Below, one piece after another: positions 1-7,047 of a stretch of DNA of 52,653 bases (position 1 is its first letter; every line of letters begins with the position of its first letter). The position numbers and the translations under genes were made by a program. The stretch spans positions 1-52,653 of the forward strand of contig JAFAEX010000011.1 in assembly GCA_023423795.1 (NCBI GenBank), in the 5' to 3' direction. Under the pieces are notes generated by a model, which saw nothing but the letters and a program-made list of their open reading frames with translations, ran no database searches and was not told the origin of the DNA. This DNA comes from Chloroflexota bacterium (GTDB lineage: Bacteria > Chloroflexota > Chloroflexia > Thermomicrobiales > UBA6265).

Positions 1-1250
1 CCGGTTGCCTCGCCCGCGGCGGGAGCCGCCGCGGCCGGCGGGGCGGCGTTCGGGTCCGCGGTCAGGGTCCCGACCATCCCCGCCTCACGGTGCCCCGGCA
101 CGTTGCAGTAGTACTCGTAGGTGCCGGCCGGCGCGTTGATCGTCGCCGTCAGGTCCGTTTCGCCCGGCGCCTGATCGACGCTGATGCCCAATTCGTCGAT
201 CGAGAAGTTGTGCGGCGCGGCGCCCTCGTTCGGCAGGTGGACGAGCACGTCCGAATCCGCGGGAATGGTGAGTTCCTTCGGGTCGAAGTAGATGTCGTGG
301 GAGACGACGGTGAATTCCTGGGCGGCAGCAGCGGGCTGCGCGGCCGAGGCGTCGCCGTCGGCCGGGGCGGCCTCGGCCGCGGCGGGAGCGGGCATTTCGG
401 CGTTGGGGTCGGCGGTCAGGGTGCCGACCATGCCGGCCTCCTTATGGCCGGGGACGTTGCAGTAGTACTCGTAGTCGCCCGCCGGGGCGTTGATGGTCGC
501 GGTGAGGTCCGTCTCGCCCGGCGCCTGATCGACGCTGATGCCGAGTTCGTCGATCGAGAAGTTGTGCGGCGCGGCGCCTTCGTTCGGCAGCGCCACCACC
601 ACGTCCTGGTCGGCCGGGATGGTCAGCTCAGCCGGGTCGAAGTAGATGTCGTGGGAGACGACCGTGAACGCCGCTCCACCGTCACCTCCGGACGGCGCGG
701 ACGGCTCCGACGGCGCGGGTTCGGGCGTGGTCGGCGGCGGCGGGAACGTCGGGTAGCCGCCGAGGTCGGCCACGGTCTCGTTGTAGACGTGGTCCCAGTC
801 GGCGTGCTGGATCATCATGACGAGTTCGTAGATCTGCTCGGGGTTGAGGATCGCGCCGCCCTCGGCGCCGGTGCCGAACGCGGGCATCAGCCCGCGGCCG
901 TTGTTGATGGTATCGAAGAGCGCGTTGCCCCGGGCGGCGAACTCGTTCGCGTTCTCGGGCCGGTTGCGCTCGGTGGCGGCGATGCCCTGTTCGGTGCTGC
1001 CGCCGAGCGGCATGCCGATGCGCCCGGTTCCCTGGGCGCCGGGTTCGGAAAACCCTTCGCCGGCGGGGCCGTGGCAGACGACGCAGTTCTGGATGTAGGA
1101 CTGGATGCCGCGCTCGATGGCGACATGCTCCTGCTCCGCCTGCTCCGCCGCGCGCCGGTTCGGCTCGTTGGCGAGGTAGACGACCAGCAGCGTCGCCAGC
1201 CCGACGAGGCCGACGATGACGGTCGTCGCGAGTTTCTGGACCGCTCCCAC
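1..1250 (-). CDS. membrane-anchored cytochrome c fused to tandem cupredoxin domains (3' end off the window)
   Basis: Last visible gene of the cytochrome b/Rieske operon. It reads from a GTG at 1250, preceded by GGGGGA, and stays open to base 1, so the C-terminus is missing. Residues 8-27 form a membrane anchor. A CVVCH haem c motif sits at residues 56-60, with a plausible axial Met in GLMPAFG. Two plastocyanin-like domains follow, near residues 195-285 and 313-400. Each has the type I copper set: His in PHNF, Cys in YYCNVPGH, its His, and Met in EAGM. The two copper domains are almost identical, which suggests recent duplication, and a third Ala/Pro linker begins at the edge, so more domains may follow. 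Inferred role: passing electrons from the Rieske protein through haem and copper to a terminal acceptor outside the membrane. Confidence 0.85.
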   Translation of the reverse strand, partial: MGAVQKLATTVIVGLVGLATLLVVYLANEPNRRAAEQAEQEHVAIERGIQSYIQNCVVCHGPAGEGFSEPGAQGTGRIGMPLGGSTEQGIAATERNRPENANEFAARGNALFDTINNGRGLMPAFGTGAEGGAILNPEQIYELVMMIQHADWDHVYNETVADLGGYPTFPPPPTTPEPAPSEPSAPSGGDGGAAFTVVSHDIYFDPAELTIPADQDVVVALPNEGAAPHNFSIDELGISVDQAPGETDLTATINAPAGDYEYYCNVPGHKEAGMVGTLTADPNAEMPAPAAAEAAPADGDASAAQPAAAAQEFTVVSHDIYFDPKELTIPADSDVLVHLPNEGAAPHNFSIDELGISVDQAPGETDLTATINAPAGTYEYYCNVPGHREAGMVGTLTADPNAAPPAAAAPAAGEAT

Positions 1251-1316
1251 GATGGCGTCCCCCTGTGGCGCCGAAGGCGGCGGCGTCCGCCGCCTCCCCT
1301 GCCGGCGCAGTTGCCT

Positions 1317-1898
1317 CTACGCGTAGGCGACCGCCTGGCTCGGATCGTACTCCGCGCGGGTCCTGATGTCGCCGGTGTTGACGAGCACGTCGCCGGAGGG
1401 ATCGACCGTCACGGCCATGTAGTCCATCGGGCGCGGCGCGGGGCCGCCGGTGCGCACGCCGGTGTAGTCGAACATGGAGCCATGGCACGGGCACTGGAAG
1501 GCGTTGTCGGCGTCGGGCGGCCCGTGCCACGGGACCGAGCAGCCGAGGTGGGTGCACTTGTTGTACAGGGCCATCAGCCCGTCCTCGCTGTGCACGAGGT
1601 AGAACTTGCCGGCGATGTTGCGGTAGGGCTGCGCCCCGACCGCCGGCACGTCGGCCGCCGACACGGTCAGCGTGGAGCCGAACGCGCCGGTCTTGTTCGG
1701 CCACAGCAGCATGCCGAAGGCGGCGCCGGTCATCGCCAGCACGGACCCGACCGCGCCGAGGGCGGCGTTGCGGACGAACGTGCGGCGCTGCACCTGGTTG
1801 TGGACCGGGTTCTGGTGGAACCGGCCGAGCAGCCCGAACAGGGCGGCCACGAGCCAGCCGAACACCAGCCCAAACAGCGTTTTCAGAATCCTGAACAT
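1317..1898 (-). CDS. qcrA: Rieske [2Fe-2S] protein of the quinol oxidoreductase
   Basis: 193 residues. Both cluster-binding boxes are intact: CTHLGC at 115-120 and CPCHGS at 136-141, giving Cys115/His117/Cys136/His139 as iron ligands and Cys120/Cys138 as the usual disulfide. The N-terminus has a hydrophobic stretch (about 3-24), then QRRTFVRN at 37-44, a twin-arginine-like motif, and a second hydrophobic segment (45-66). This is typical of Tat-inserted Rieske proteins, although the first hydrophobic stretch is unusual. It lies between the subunit IV gene and the cytochrome c/cupredoxin gene on the same strand, with short gaps, so one operon is likely. Family assignment is certain; the symbol follows the Gram-positive qcr naming. 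Confidence 0.93.
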   Translation of the reverse strand: MFRILKTLFGLVFGWLVAALFGLLGRFHQNPVHNQVQRRTFVRNAALGAVGSVLAMTGAAFGMLLWPNKTGAFGSTLTVSAADVPAVGAQPYRNIAGKFYLVHSEDGLMALYNKCTHLGCSVPWHGPPDADNAFQCPCHGSMFDYTGVRTGGPAPRPMDYMAVTVDPSGDVLVNTGDIRTRAEYDPSQAVAYA

Positions 1899-1938
1899 GG
1901 CGATCCGTCCTATCCGGGCGAGACGCTGCCCGCGACGA

Positions 1939-2736
1939 CTAGTGGTGTTCGAGCGGCAGGTTCCATGGCCACGTCAGGTCCTGGCCCTCGCCGCGGAACG
2001 AGGTGCCGGCGAGCGTGAGGACCACGTAAGAGACCACGAAGGCGGTGAACAGCGCGATCACCATTTCGCGCCGCGTCGGCTTGAAGATCGCCTGCACCGC
2101 GCCGGAGAAGATGGCGATGTTGACCAGGATGAAGAGGGTCGGCAGGATCCACTGGCTGACGAACGGCGGCCACCCGAGGCTCTCGGTGACGTAGGTGCCG
2201 ATGCCGAACACCGAGCGGCCGGACTGCTCGTTGAGCAGGATCGCGCCGACGAGGACCGCCGTCACCCAGACGCACGTGAAGCCGATGATCTTGCGGCCCT
2301 TGGCCGAGGTTCCCAGGATGCCGACGCCGAGCGGGCTGCGGTCGAAGTACGGTATCGCGGCGATGGCGCCGAGCGCGATCGTCGGAATGACCACGCCGGC
2401 GAGGCCGGGGTTCATGTGCAGCAGCAGTTCCTGGAGGTTCAGGAAGTACCACGGCGCCTTGGACGGGTTCGGCGTCTGGTTCGGGTTGGCGTGCGCCGTC
2501 AGCGGTGCGCTGACCAGGATCGACAGCGCCGTGATGAGCAGGAGGAACACCGCCGCGCAGACGGCTTCCACCACCACCAGCGACGGCCAGACCATCACCT
2601 CGTCTTCGGCGAGGTCGGTGGGGCGGGCCATCGCCCGGCCGCGCACCAGCTCCAGTAGCCGTTGCCGCTTCGCCTCGTCGATCGTGTTGGGCGGAAACTG
2701 CTGCCCGCCGGGTCGTTCCTGCGCGATGTCGGCCAC
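1939..2736 (-). CDS. cytochrome b C-terminal part / subunit IV-like membrane protein
   Basis: 265 residues starting at a GTG preceded by GGAGGGC. The segment NPSKAPWYF at the start of the membrane domain is characteristic of subunit IV and cytochrome b C-terminal halves. About four or five hydrophobic segments follow, and there is no haem-ligand histidine pair, as expected when haems are carried by the separate N-terminal subunit. The usual PEWY quinol-site motif is not obvious. It forms the membrane core of the quinol oxidase complex with the upstream b6-type subunit. The gap to that subunit (2737-2845) contains a long hairpin-forming repeat, which could affect the relative expression of the two halves. 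Confidence 0.88.
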   Translation of the reverse strand: MADIAQERPGGQQFPPNTIDEAKRQRLLELVRGRAMARPTDLAEDEVMVWPSLVVVEAVCAAVFLLLITALSILVSAPLTAHANPNQTPNPSKAPWYFLNLQELLLHMNPGLAGVVIPTIALGAIAAIPYFDRSPLGVGILGTSAKGRKIIGFTCVWVTAVLVGAILLNEQSGRSVFGIGTYVTESLGWPPFVSQWILPTLFILVNIAIFSGAVQAIFKPTRREMVIALFTAFVVSYVVLTLAGTSFRGEGQDLTWPWNLPLEHH

Positions 2737-2752
2737 GTCGGTGCCCTCCAGA

Positions 2753-2845
2753 AGTCGAGGAGTCGAGCAGTCGAGGAGTCGAGTCGAGAAGGCGATCGGT
2801 CTCGGAGTCTTCTCGACTCCTCGACTGCTCGCCTTCTCGACTCCG
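2753..2845. repeat. inverted GTCGAG-rich repeat inside the cytochrome b operon
   Basis: The left arm consists of 8-bp units of the type AGTCGAGG/AGTCGAGC. The right arm carries the reverse complement; GAGCAGTCGAGGAGTCGAG occurs in opposite orientation in both arms. The transcript would fold into a strong hairpin between the two halves of cytochrome b. It resembles in design the heptamer elements at 37265 and 50104. Confidence 0.7.
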
Positions 2846-3574
2846 CTACAGCGGACCCGAGATGCCGCCGTCCTTGCGGATCCGCCAGAAGTGGACCGCC
2901 ATCAGGAACGCGGCCGCCAGCGGCAGGAAGATGACGTGCAGCGTGTAGAACCGGATCAGGGTCGGCTGGCCGATCTGGAAGTCGCCGCGGAGCAGCAGCG
3001 CCACCTGGTCGCCGATGAACGGGGCCGCGCCGCCGATCTCCGAGCCCACCGTGACCGCCCACAACGCGAGCTGGTCCCACGGGAGGAGGTAGCCGGTGAA
3101 GGAAAGCAGGAAGGTGATGACGAGCAGGAGGACGCCGACGACCCAGTTGAACTCGCGCGGCGGCTTGTACGAGCCGGTGTAGAACACGCGGCACATGTGG
3201 AGGAAGACGGCGATCACCATGCCTTGGGCCGACCAGCGGTGCATGTTGCGCATGAGCTGGCCGAAGGTGACGCTGGACTCGATGTCCTTCATGGACTGGT
3301 AGGCGAGGTCGGCGGAGGGGATGTAATAGAACATCAGGAGGACGCCGGTGCCAACCAGCAGCAGGAACATGAAGAAGGAGAGCCCGCCGAGGCAGAAGGT
3401 GTAGGTCACCTTCGTGGCGTAGCGCTTGATCTTGACCGGGTGGATGTGGAGGAACACGTTGCTGGCGATGATCAGCGCCTGGTTGCGCTGGGTGTCCGGA
3501 TACCCATGCCGGACGACCGACCGCCACACCGACGATCCGGTGATCTTGTCGGCCAGGGTTTGCTCCCGCCTCAT
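2846..3574 (-). CDS. qcrB: b6-type cytochrome b subunit (quinol oxidation, two b haems plus probable c-type haem)
   Basis: 242 residues from ATG 3574, chosen because GGAGG lies six bases upstream; an upstream in-frame start would add 29 unlikely residues. Haem b ligands are His112/His126 (13 residues between) and His213/His228 (14 between); the 13/14 spacing is that of cytochrome b6 rather than mitochondrial cytochrome b. Cys61 in FCLGGL aligns with the cysteine that binds the extra c-type haem in b6f and in Firmicutes b6c complexes, so a covalent haem on the n-side is predicted. Four transmembrane helices are visible. It is the first gene of the operon that continues with subunit IV, Rieske and cytochrome c/cupredoxin, and a candidate promoter lies at 3676-3704. 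Confidence 0.92.
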   Translation of the reverse strand: MRREQTLADKITGSSVWRSVVRHGYPDTQRNQALIIASNVFLHIHPVKIKRYATKVTYTFCLGGLSFFMFLLLVGTGVLLMFYYIPSADLAYQSMKDIESSVTFGQLMRNMHRWSAQGMVIAVFLHMCRVFYTGSYKPPREFNWVVGVLLLVITFLLSFTGYLLPWDQLALWAVTVGSEIGGAAPFIGDQVALLLRGDFQIGQPTLIRFYTLHVIFLPLAAAFLMAVHFWRIRKDGGISGPL

Positions 3575-3675
3575 GCCGTCCTCCAGAACCATCCCGGTGG
3601 TCGCGCCCGGCCGGCGCTTCCGTGAACCCGCCGGCGGCGGCGCCAGCGGCGCGCCGGCCATCCATTCGCGGCGGT

Positions 3676-3704
3676 ATTGTCTGCCCCGTCCCGTGGCCGG
3701 TCAA
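3676..3704 (-). promoter_or_regulatory. candidate sigma-70-type promoter of the quinol oxidoreductase operon
   Basis: On the minus strand TTGACC, 17 bases, GACAAT. This would leave a leader of roughly 95 nt before the cytochrome b start at 3574. Match is 5/6 and 4/6 to consensus with ideal spacing. Confidence 0.45.
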
Positions 3705-3816
3705 GCGGCACAGGGCGAAACCGCGCACCGCTGCCCCGACCGCACGATCGAGACCCCGATTCACCGGGCAAACGAACGGGCCGACGCGTTGGCGGCGGCC
3801 CGGACCGGGTTTCGGG

Positions 3817-3890
<74 letters not shown>

Positions 3891-3909
3891 GCGTTTCGCT
3901 GGCCCGCGG

Positions 3910-3915
3910 AGTATA
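3910..3915 (-). promoter_or_regulatory. extended -10 promoter element for tRNA-Val
   Basis: TGCTATACT on the minus strand, an extended -10 hexamer about 20 bases upstream of the tRNA 5' end. No good -35 match is visible at the standard distance. Confidence 0.45.
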
Positions 3916-3949
3916 GCAGAGGCCCCGGCCCCGGGCGAGACCGCGCTAT

Positions 3950-4510
3950 CTAGTCTTGTGTCCGGGCGAACTCCTTGTCGTACCATGCCGGTCCTTGCCG
4001 AGTCTCGACCCACCCCATGCGGCGCAACGTACCGACGAGGGCATTGAAGGCCTCGCGAGCCGGATTGCCTTTGGGCGGCAGTTCGGTCGCTCGGAACGGC
4101 CGGGCCGGCACGAATGCGCCCGAAACCAGCTGCGGGGCGGCCTCCCGTCCCGGCTGGACAACCCGGACGACGTACCTGGCGCGGTTTCCCCCTGAATTGG
4201 GAACGAGATCGATGCGTATTCGGGTCGTGCCGATCCGGCGATTCGTGGGAACGACAGGGCCACCCTGCTTCGATGGAACTGGGGCGGCGCGCACGGAGAC
4301 GGAATCTGGACGCCCGTACACGTCGCTCGGGTCGAAGTCGTCGCGACTCGACCAATTCGACCCCTCGCAGGCGAGACGCGTCTTCCGGCTCCTGGGTAAG
4401 GGCTGCTCGGATACCAGCATGCGCGGTTGGCCCGCATCGGCGGTTCGACCGCAATGCGGGCAGGTGCGCGCCCGGCTGTCGTAAGAATCGCCGCAGGCAC
4501 ACGTCGGCAT
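3950..4510 (-). CDS. zinc-ribbon protein of unknown function
   Basis: 186 residues. The N-terminus has two CxxC-type knuckles, CACG at residues 4-7 and CPHCG near residues 17-21, as in small zinc ribbons. A basic, Ser/Arg/Pro-rich linker follows. The C-terminal third (about residues 105-186) looks globular, with alternating hydrophobic strands and a final helix containing FNALVGTLRRMGW. I do not recognise the family. It is divergently transcribed from the DUF1786 gene at 4580, with 69 bases between starts. The regular alternation in the C-terminal part and a sensible ATG argue that it is real rather than a GC-driven open frame. Confidence 0.65.
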   Translation of the reverse strand: MPTCACGDSYDSRARTCPHCGRTADAGQPRMLVSEQPLPRSRKTRLACEGSNWSSRDDFDPSDVYGRPDSVSVRAAPVPSKQGGPVVPTNRRIGTTRIRIDLVPNSGGNRARYVVRVVQPGREAAPQLVSGAFVPARPFRATELPPKGNPAREAFNALVGTLRRMGWVETRQGPAWYDKEFARTQD

Positions 4511-4579
4511 CGACCCGCCGTCCTCTTGACGACCCAGCGACGGAGCCGCCCGGACCCGCCCCTCAATCTGGAGGTTTAC

Positions 4580-5689
4580 TTGTCTACATCAAGCATCCCG
4601 TTGTCAAATGAAACCCCTGTCCAACCCCTCCTCGCCATCGACGTCGGCGCAGGGACGCAGGACATCCTGTTGTTCGACCCGGCTATGGAGCCCGAGAACT
4701 GCCCGAAACTGGTGCTGCCGAGCCAAACCCAGGTCGTCGGCCGGCGCATCCGGGCGGCGACGGCGGCCGGGAAGCCGGTCCACCTTGCCGGCCGGCTGAT
4801 GGGCGGCGGGGCGTCGAGCGACGCCGCGCGCGACCATATCGCCGCCGGATTGGCGATCACGGCCAACGCCGACGCTGCGCGCACCCTCCACAACGACCCG
4901 GCGAAGGTCGCGGCCATCGGCGTCGAGATCCGCGACGACGCCCCGGCCGGAGCAGTCGAGGTGCGCTGCGGCGACGTCGATCTGCCGATGCTGGCGGCGG
5001 TGCTCGCGCCGTTCGGTGTGGAGTTGCCGGAGCGCGTCGCCGTCGCCGTGCAGGACCACGGCTACCGGCCCGGCGCTGGCAACAACGAGGTCCGCTTCGA
5101 CTATCTGCAAGGGTTGATCGACGGCGGCGGCGACCTTGCCCGGATGGTCTACCGCGGCGAAGCGCCGCCGGGGATGACCCGCATGGCCGCGGTGGCGGCG
5201 GCGATCCCGGGCGTCGTCCTGATGGACACCGGCGCGGCGGCGGTCCTCGGCGCGCTCGGCGATCCGCGCGTGGCGGAGGCGGCAGCCGTCACCGGCGCGA
5301 TCCTGGTCAACGTCGGCAACATGCACACGTTCGCCACGTTGGTGAAGGGCCGCCGCTTGTTCGGCCTGTTCGAGCACCACACCGGCGGCATGACGACCGA
5401 TCTCGTCGGCCGCCTGGTCGCGGGGCTGCAGCGCGGCGACCTCGACATCGCCCGCTTCCGCGAAACCTTCGACGGCCACGGCGCGGCGCTCGATCCCGCC
5501 TACGGCGACGAAGGCCCCTTCCCCTTCGTCGCGGTCACCGGTCCCAACCGCGCGCTGGCGCGGCCGCTCGGCTACCACGAAGCGGCGCCCCACGGCGACA
5601 TGATGCTGGCCGGATCGTGGGGCCTGGTGGCGGGAGCCGCGCTCCAGCCAGCCCGAGCCGGGCAAGGGCGGGCGCGCGGCGAGGGGTGA
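4580..5689 (+). CDS. DUF1786 family protein (ASKHA-like fold, annotated as pyruvate formate-lyase activating enzyme-related)
   Basis: 369 residues from TTG 4580, chosen because GGAGG ends five bases upstream and the family signature starts soon after; the upstream in-frame ATG would add 51 residues of arginine-rich non-family sequence. The N-terminal LLAIDVGAGTQDIL resembles the phosphate-1 loop of the actin/Hsp70 ATPase superfamily, and later glycine-rich segments (VNVGNMHT, EHHTGGM) fit the second half of such a fold. DUF1786 members were named after pyruvate formate-lyase activase, but no radical-SAM CxxxCxxC cluster is present, so that activity is not supported. No functional partner is evident nearby. 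The C-terminal 20 residues are low complexity. Confidence 0.75.
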   Translation: MSTSSIPLSNETPVQPLLAIDVGAGTQDILLFDPAMEPENCPKLVLPSQTQVVGRRIRAATAAGKPVHLAGRLMGGGASSDAARDHIAAGLAITANADAARTLHNDPAKVAAIGVEIRDDAPAGAVEVRCGDVDLPMLAAVLAPFGVELPERVAVAVQDHGYRPGAGNNEVRFDYLQGLIDGGGDLARMVYRGEAPPGMTRMAAVAAAIPGVVLMDTGAAAVLGALGDPRVAEAAAVTGAILVNVGNMHTFATLVKGRRLFGLFEHHTGGMTTDLVGRLVAGLQRGDLDIARFRETFDGHGAALDPAYGDEGPFPFVAVTGPNRALARPLGYHEAAPHGDMMLAGSWGLVAGAALQPARAGQGRARGEG

Positions 5690-5716
5690 CGGCGTCTTCG
5701 GTGTTCCGAAACGCGC

Positions 5717-6760
5717 CTAGTCCTCGTCGTCGCAGAACGGGAAGCACTCGTCGAAGATCGTGGACTCCGGCCGGGCCGAGGAGCGATCGCCCGGCCGCCG
5801 CACGGTCGGCCACCGGTCGTCGCCGTCCTCATCGTCCCGCCCGAGGCGCGGGCGGCGGCTGCGGCTGCGCGGCGACTCGTCGTCGTCCCGCTCGCGGACG
5901 GTGCGGTCGTTGCGGCCCGGCGTCGGCGTGCGGATGGCGGTGACGATCGGCGGCGAGCCGGAGCGCCCCGGAGAGACGCCCGCCCGTCCGGTCGCCGCTT
6001 CGACGGTGGCGCGCACGTCCGGCATGTCGGCCACCGCGTCGGCCACGTCGGCGGCGATCGCGTCGGCCACGCCGCCGCCGCGCGCGCCCGGAACGGGCAC
6101 GATGGTCGGCAATTCCACCGCCGCCGGCACGATCACCGGGGTCGGCGTCGGCGAGCGGGGATCGTCATCATCCGACGAACTCGGGGCGATGGTCGGGAGC
6201 GCGACCGCGCCATCTCCGGCGCCGCCCCGGCCGGGCGCGACGTCCACCGGCTCCAGCACCTGGGCCGGCGGCAGGGTGGCCACCGGTTCGCTGTACATCG
6301 GGGCGGGCGCTTCCGTTGGCGCCGGCGGCGCGGTCGGCAACGCGGTCGATTCCGGCGAGGTCATGCCCTCGACGGGCGGCCGGATGGCGCGCGGGGTCGG
6401 CGTCGGCCCGGCATCGGCCGGACCGGGCGTCGGCTCGGTCGTCGCGGTCGGCGCTGCGTGCGTGGGCGGTTCCACCGCGGGCGCTTCCGTCGGAACGGGC
6501 GTCGGGATGGCCGTCGGGTCCGGCGCGGCCGTGGGCGTCGGCGGTTCGACGGTGGCGAGCGCGAGTTCCTCGCCGGAGGGCGCGGCGATGGCGGTGCCGA
6601 CCGGGGTGGGCTGGACGGGACCGGGATCGCCACCGGCGCCGAGCACGAGCACCACCGCCGCCAGCGCGGCAGCGACCGCCGCCGCGGCGACGAAGGCGAC
6701 CACGGCGGGATTGCGCAGGATCGACAATGGGCCGCTGCGGGGCGGACGGACGGTAGCCAT
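5717..6760 (-). CDS. membrane-anchored Pro/Thr-rich extracytoplasmic protein
   Basis: 347 residues from ATG 6760, preceded by GAGGGGG. A short basic cytoplasmic N-terminus (MATVRPPRSG) is followed by one transmembrane helix (about 20-45) and then a long Pro/Thr/Ala linker rich in PTP and TPT triplets. The C-terminal part has a charged Arg/Asp region and ends in FDECFPFCDDED, with two cysteines that could form a disulfide or bind metal. No enzyme domain is recognisable. It converges on the DUF1786 gene with only 27 bases between stops. A stalk or cell-surface spacer role is a guess from composition. Confidence 0.7.
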   Translation of the reverse strand: MATVRPPRSGPLSILRNPAVVAFVAAAAVAAALAAVVLVLGAGGDPGPVQPTPVGTAIAAPSGEELALATVEPPTPTAAPDPTAIPTPVPTEAPAVEPPTHAAPTATTEPTPGPADAGPTPTPRAIRPPVEGMTSPESTALPTAPPAPTEAPAPMYSEPVATLPPAQVLEPVDVAPGRGGAGDGAVALPTIAPSSSDDDDPRSPTPTPVIVPAAVELPTIVPVPGARGGGVADAIAADVADAVADMPDVRATVEAATGRAGVSPGRSGSPPIVTAIRTPTPGRNDRTVRERDDDESPRSRSRRPRLGRDDEDGDDRWPTVRRPGDRSSARPESTIFDECFPFCDDED

Positions 6761-7047
6761 GAACCCCCTCGGGAGGCGGGGCAGCACGAGCGTTCGGCAA
6801 GAACCCTACCATCTATAAGACGCCACGCTGGCGTCGCCGGTTTCATGCCACGGCGACCGATGGTCCCGATCGTTGCCCAATGGTCCGCGCGGCGCGTCAT
6901 TTCGCCGGCCCGGCCGACCGATTCGGGGCGCACCCACGACACATCCGGGGATCTGGGCCATAATCGATCATGGCGCCCGTACACGAACGCGACAGGCGGG
7001 CGATGGCAGGTCCACCGCGCGCCTCCGCACCACGGAGGAACACCACC

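Noticed and set aside
90..2018. Long plus-strand frame over the cytochrome c, Rieske and subunit IV region
   Set aside because: Shadow of the minus-strand operon, whose frames carry haem, copper and Fe-S motifs.
4580..5689. Pyruvate formate-lyase activating enzyme
   Set aside because: The family name suggests it, but the protein has no radical-SAM cysteine motif and instead shows an ASKHA-like phosphate loop.
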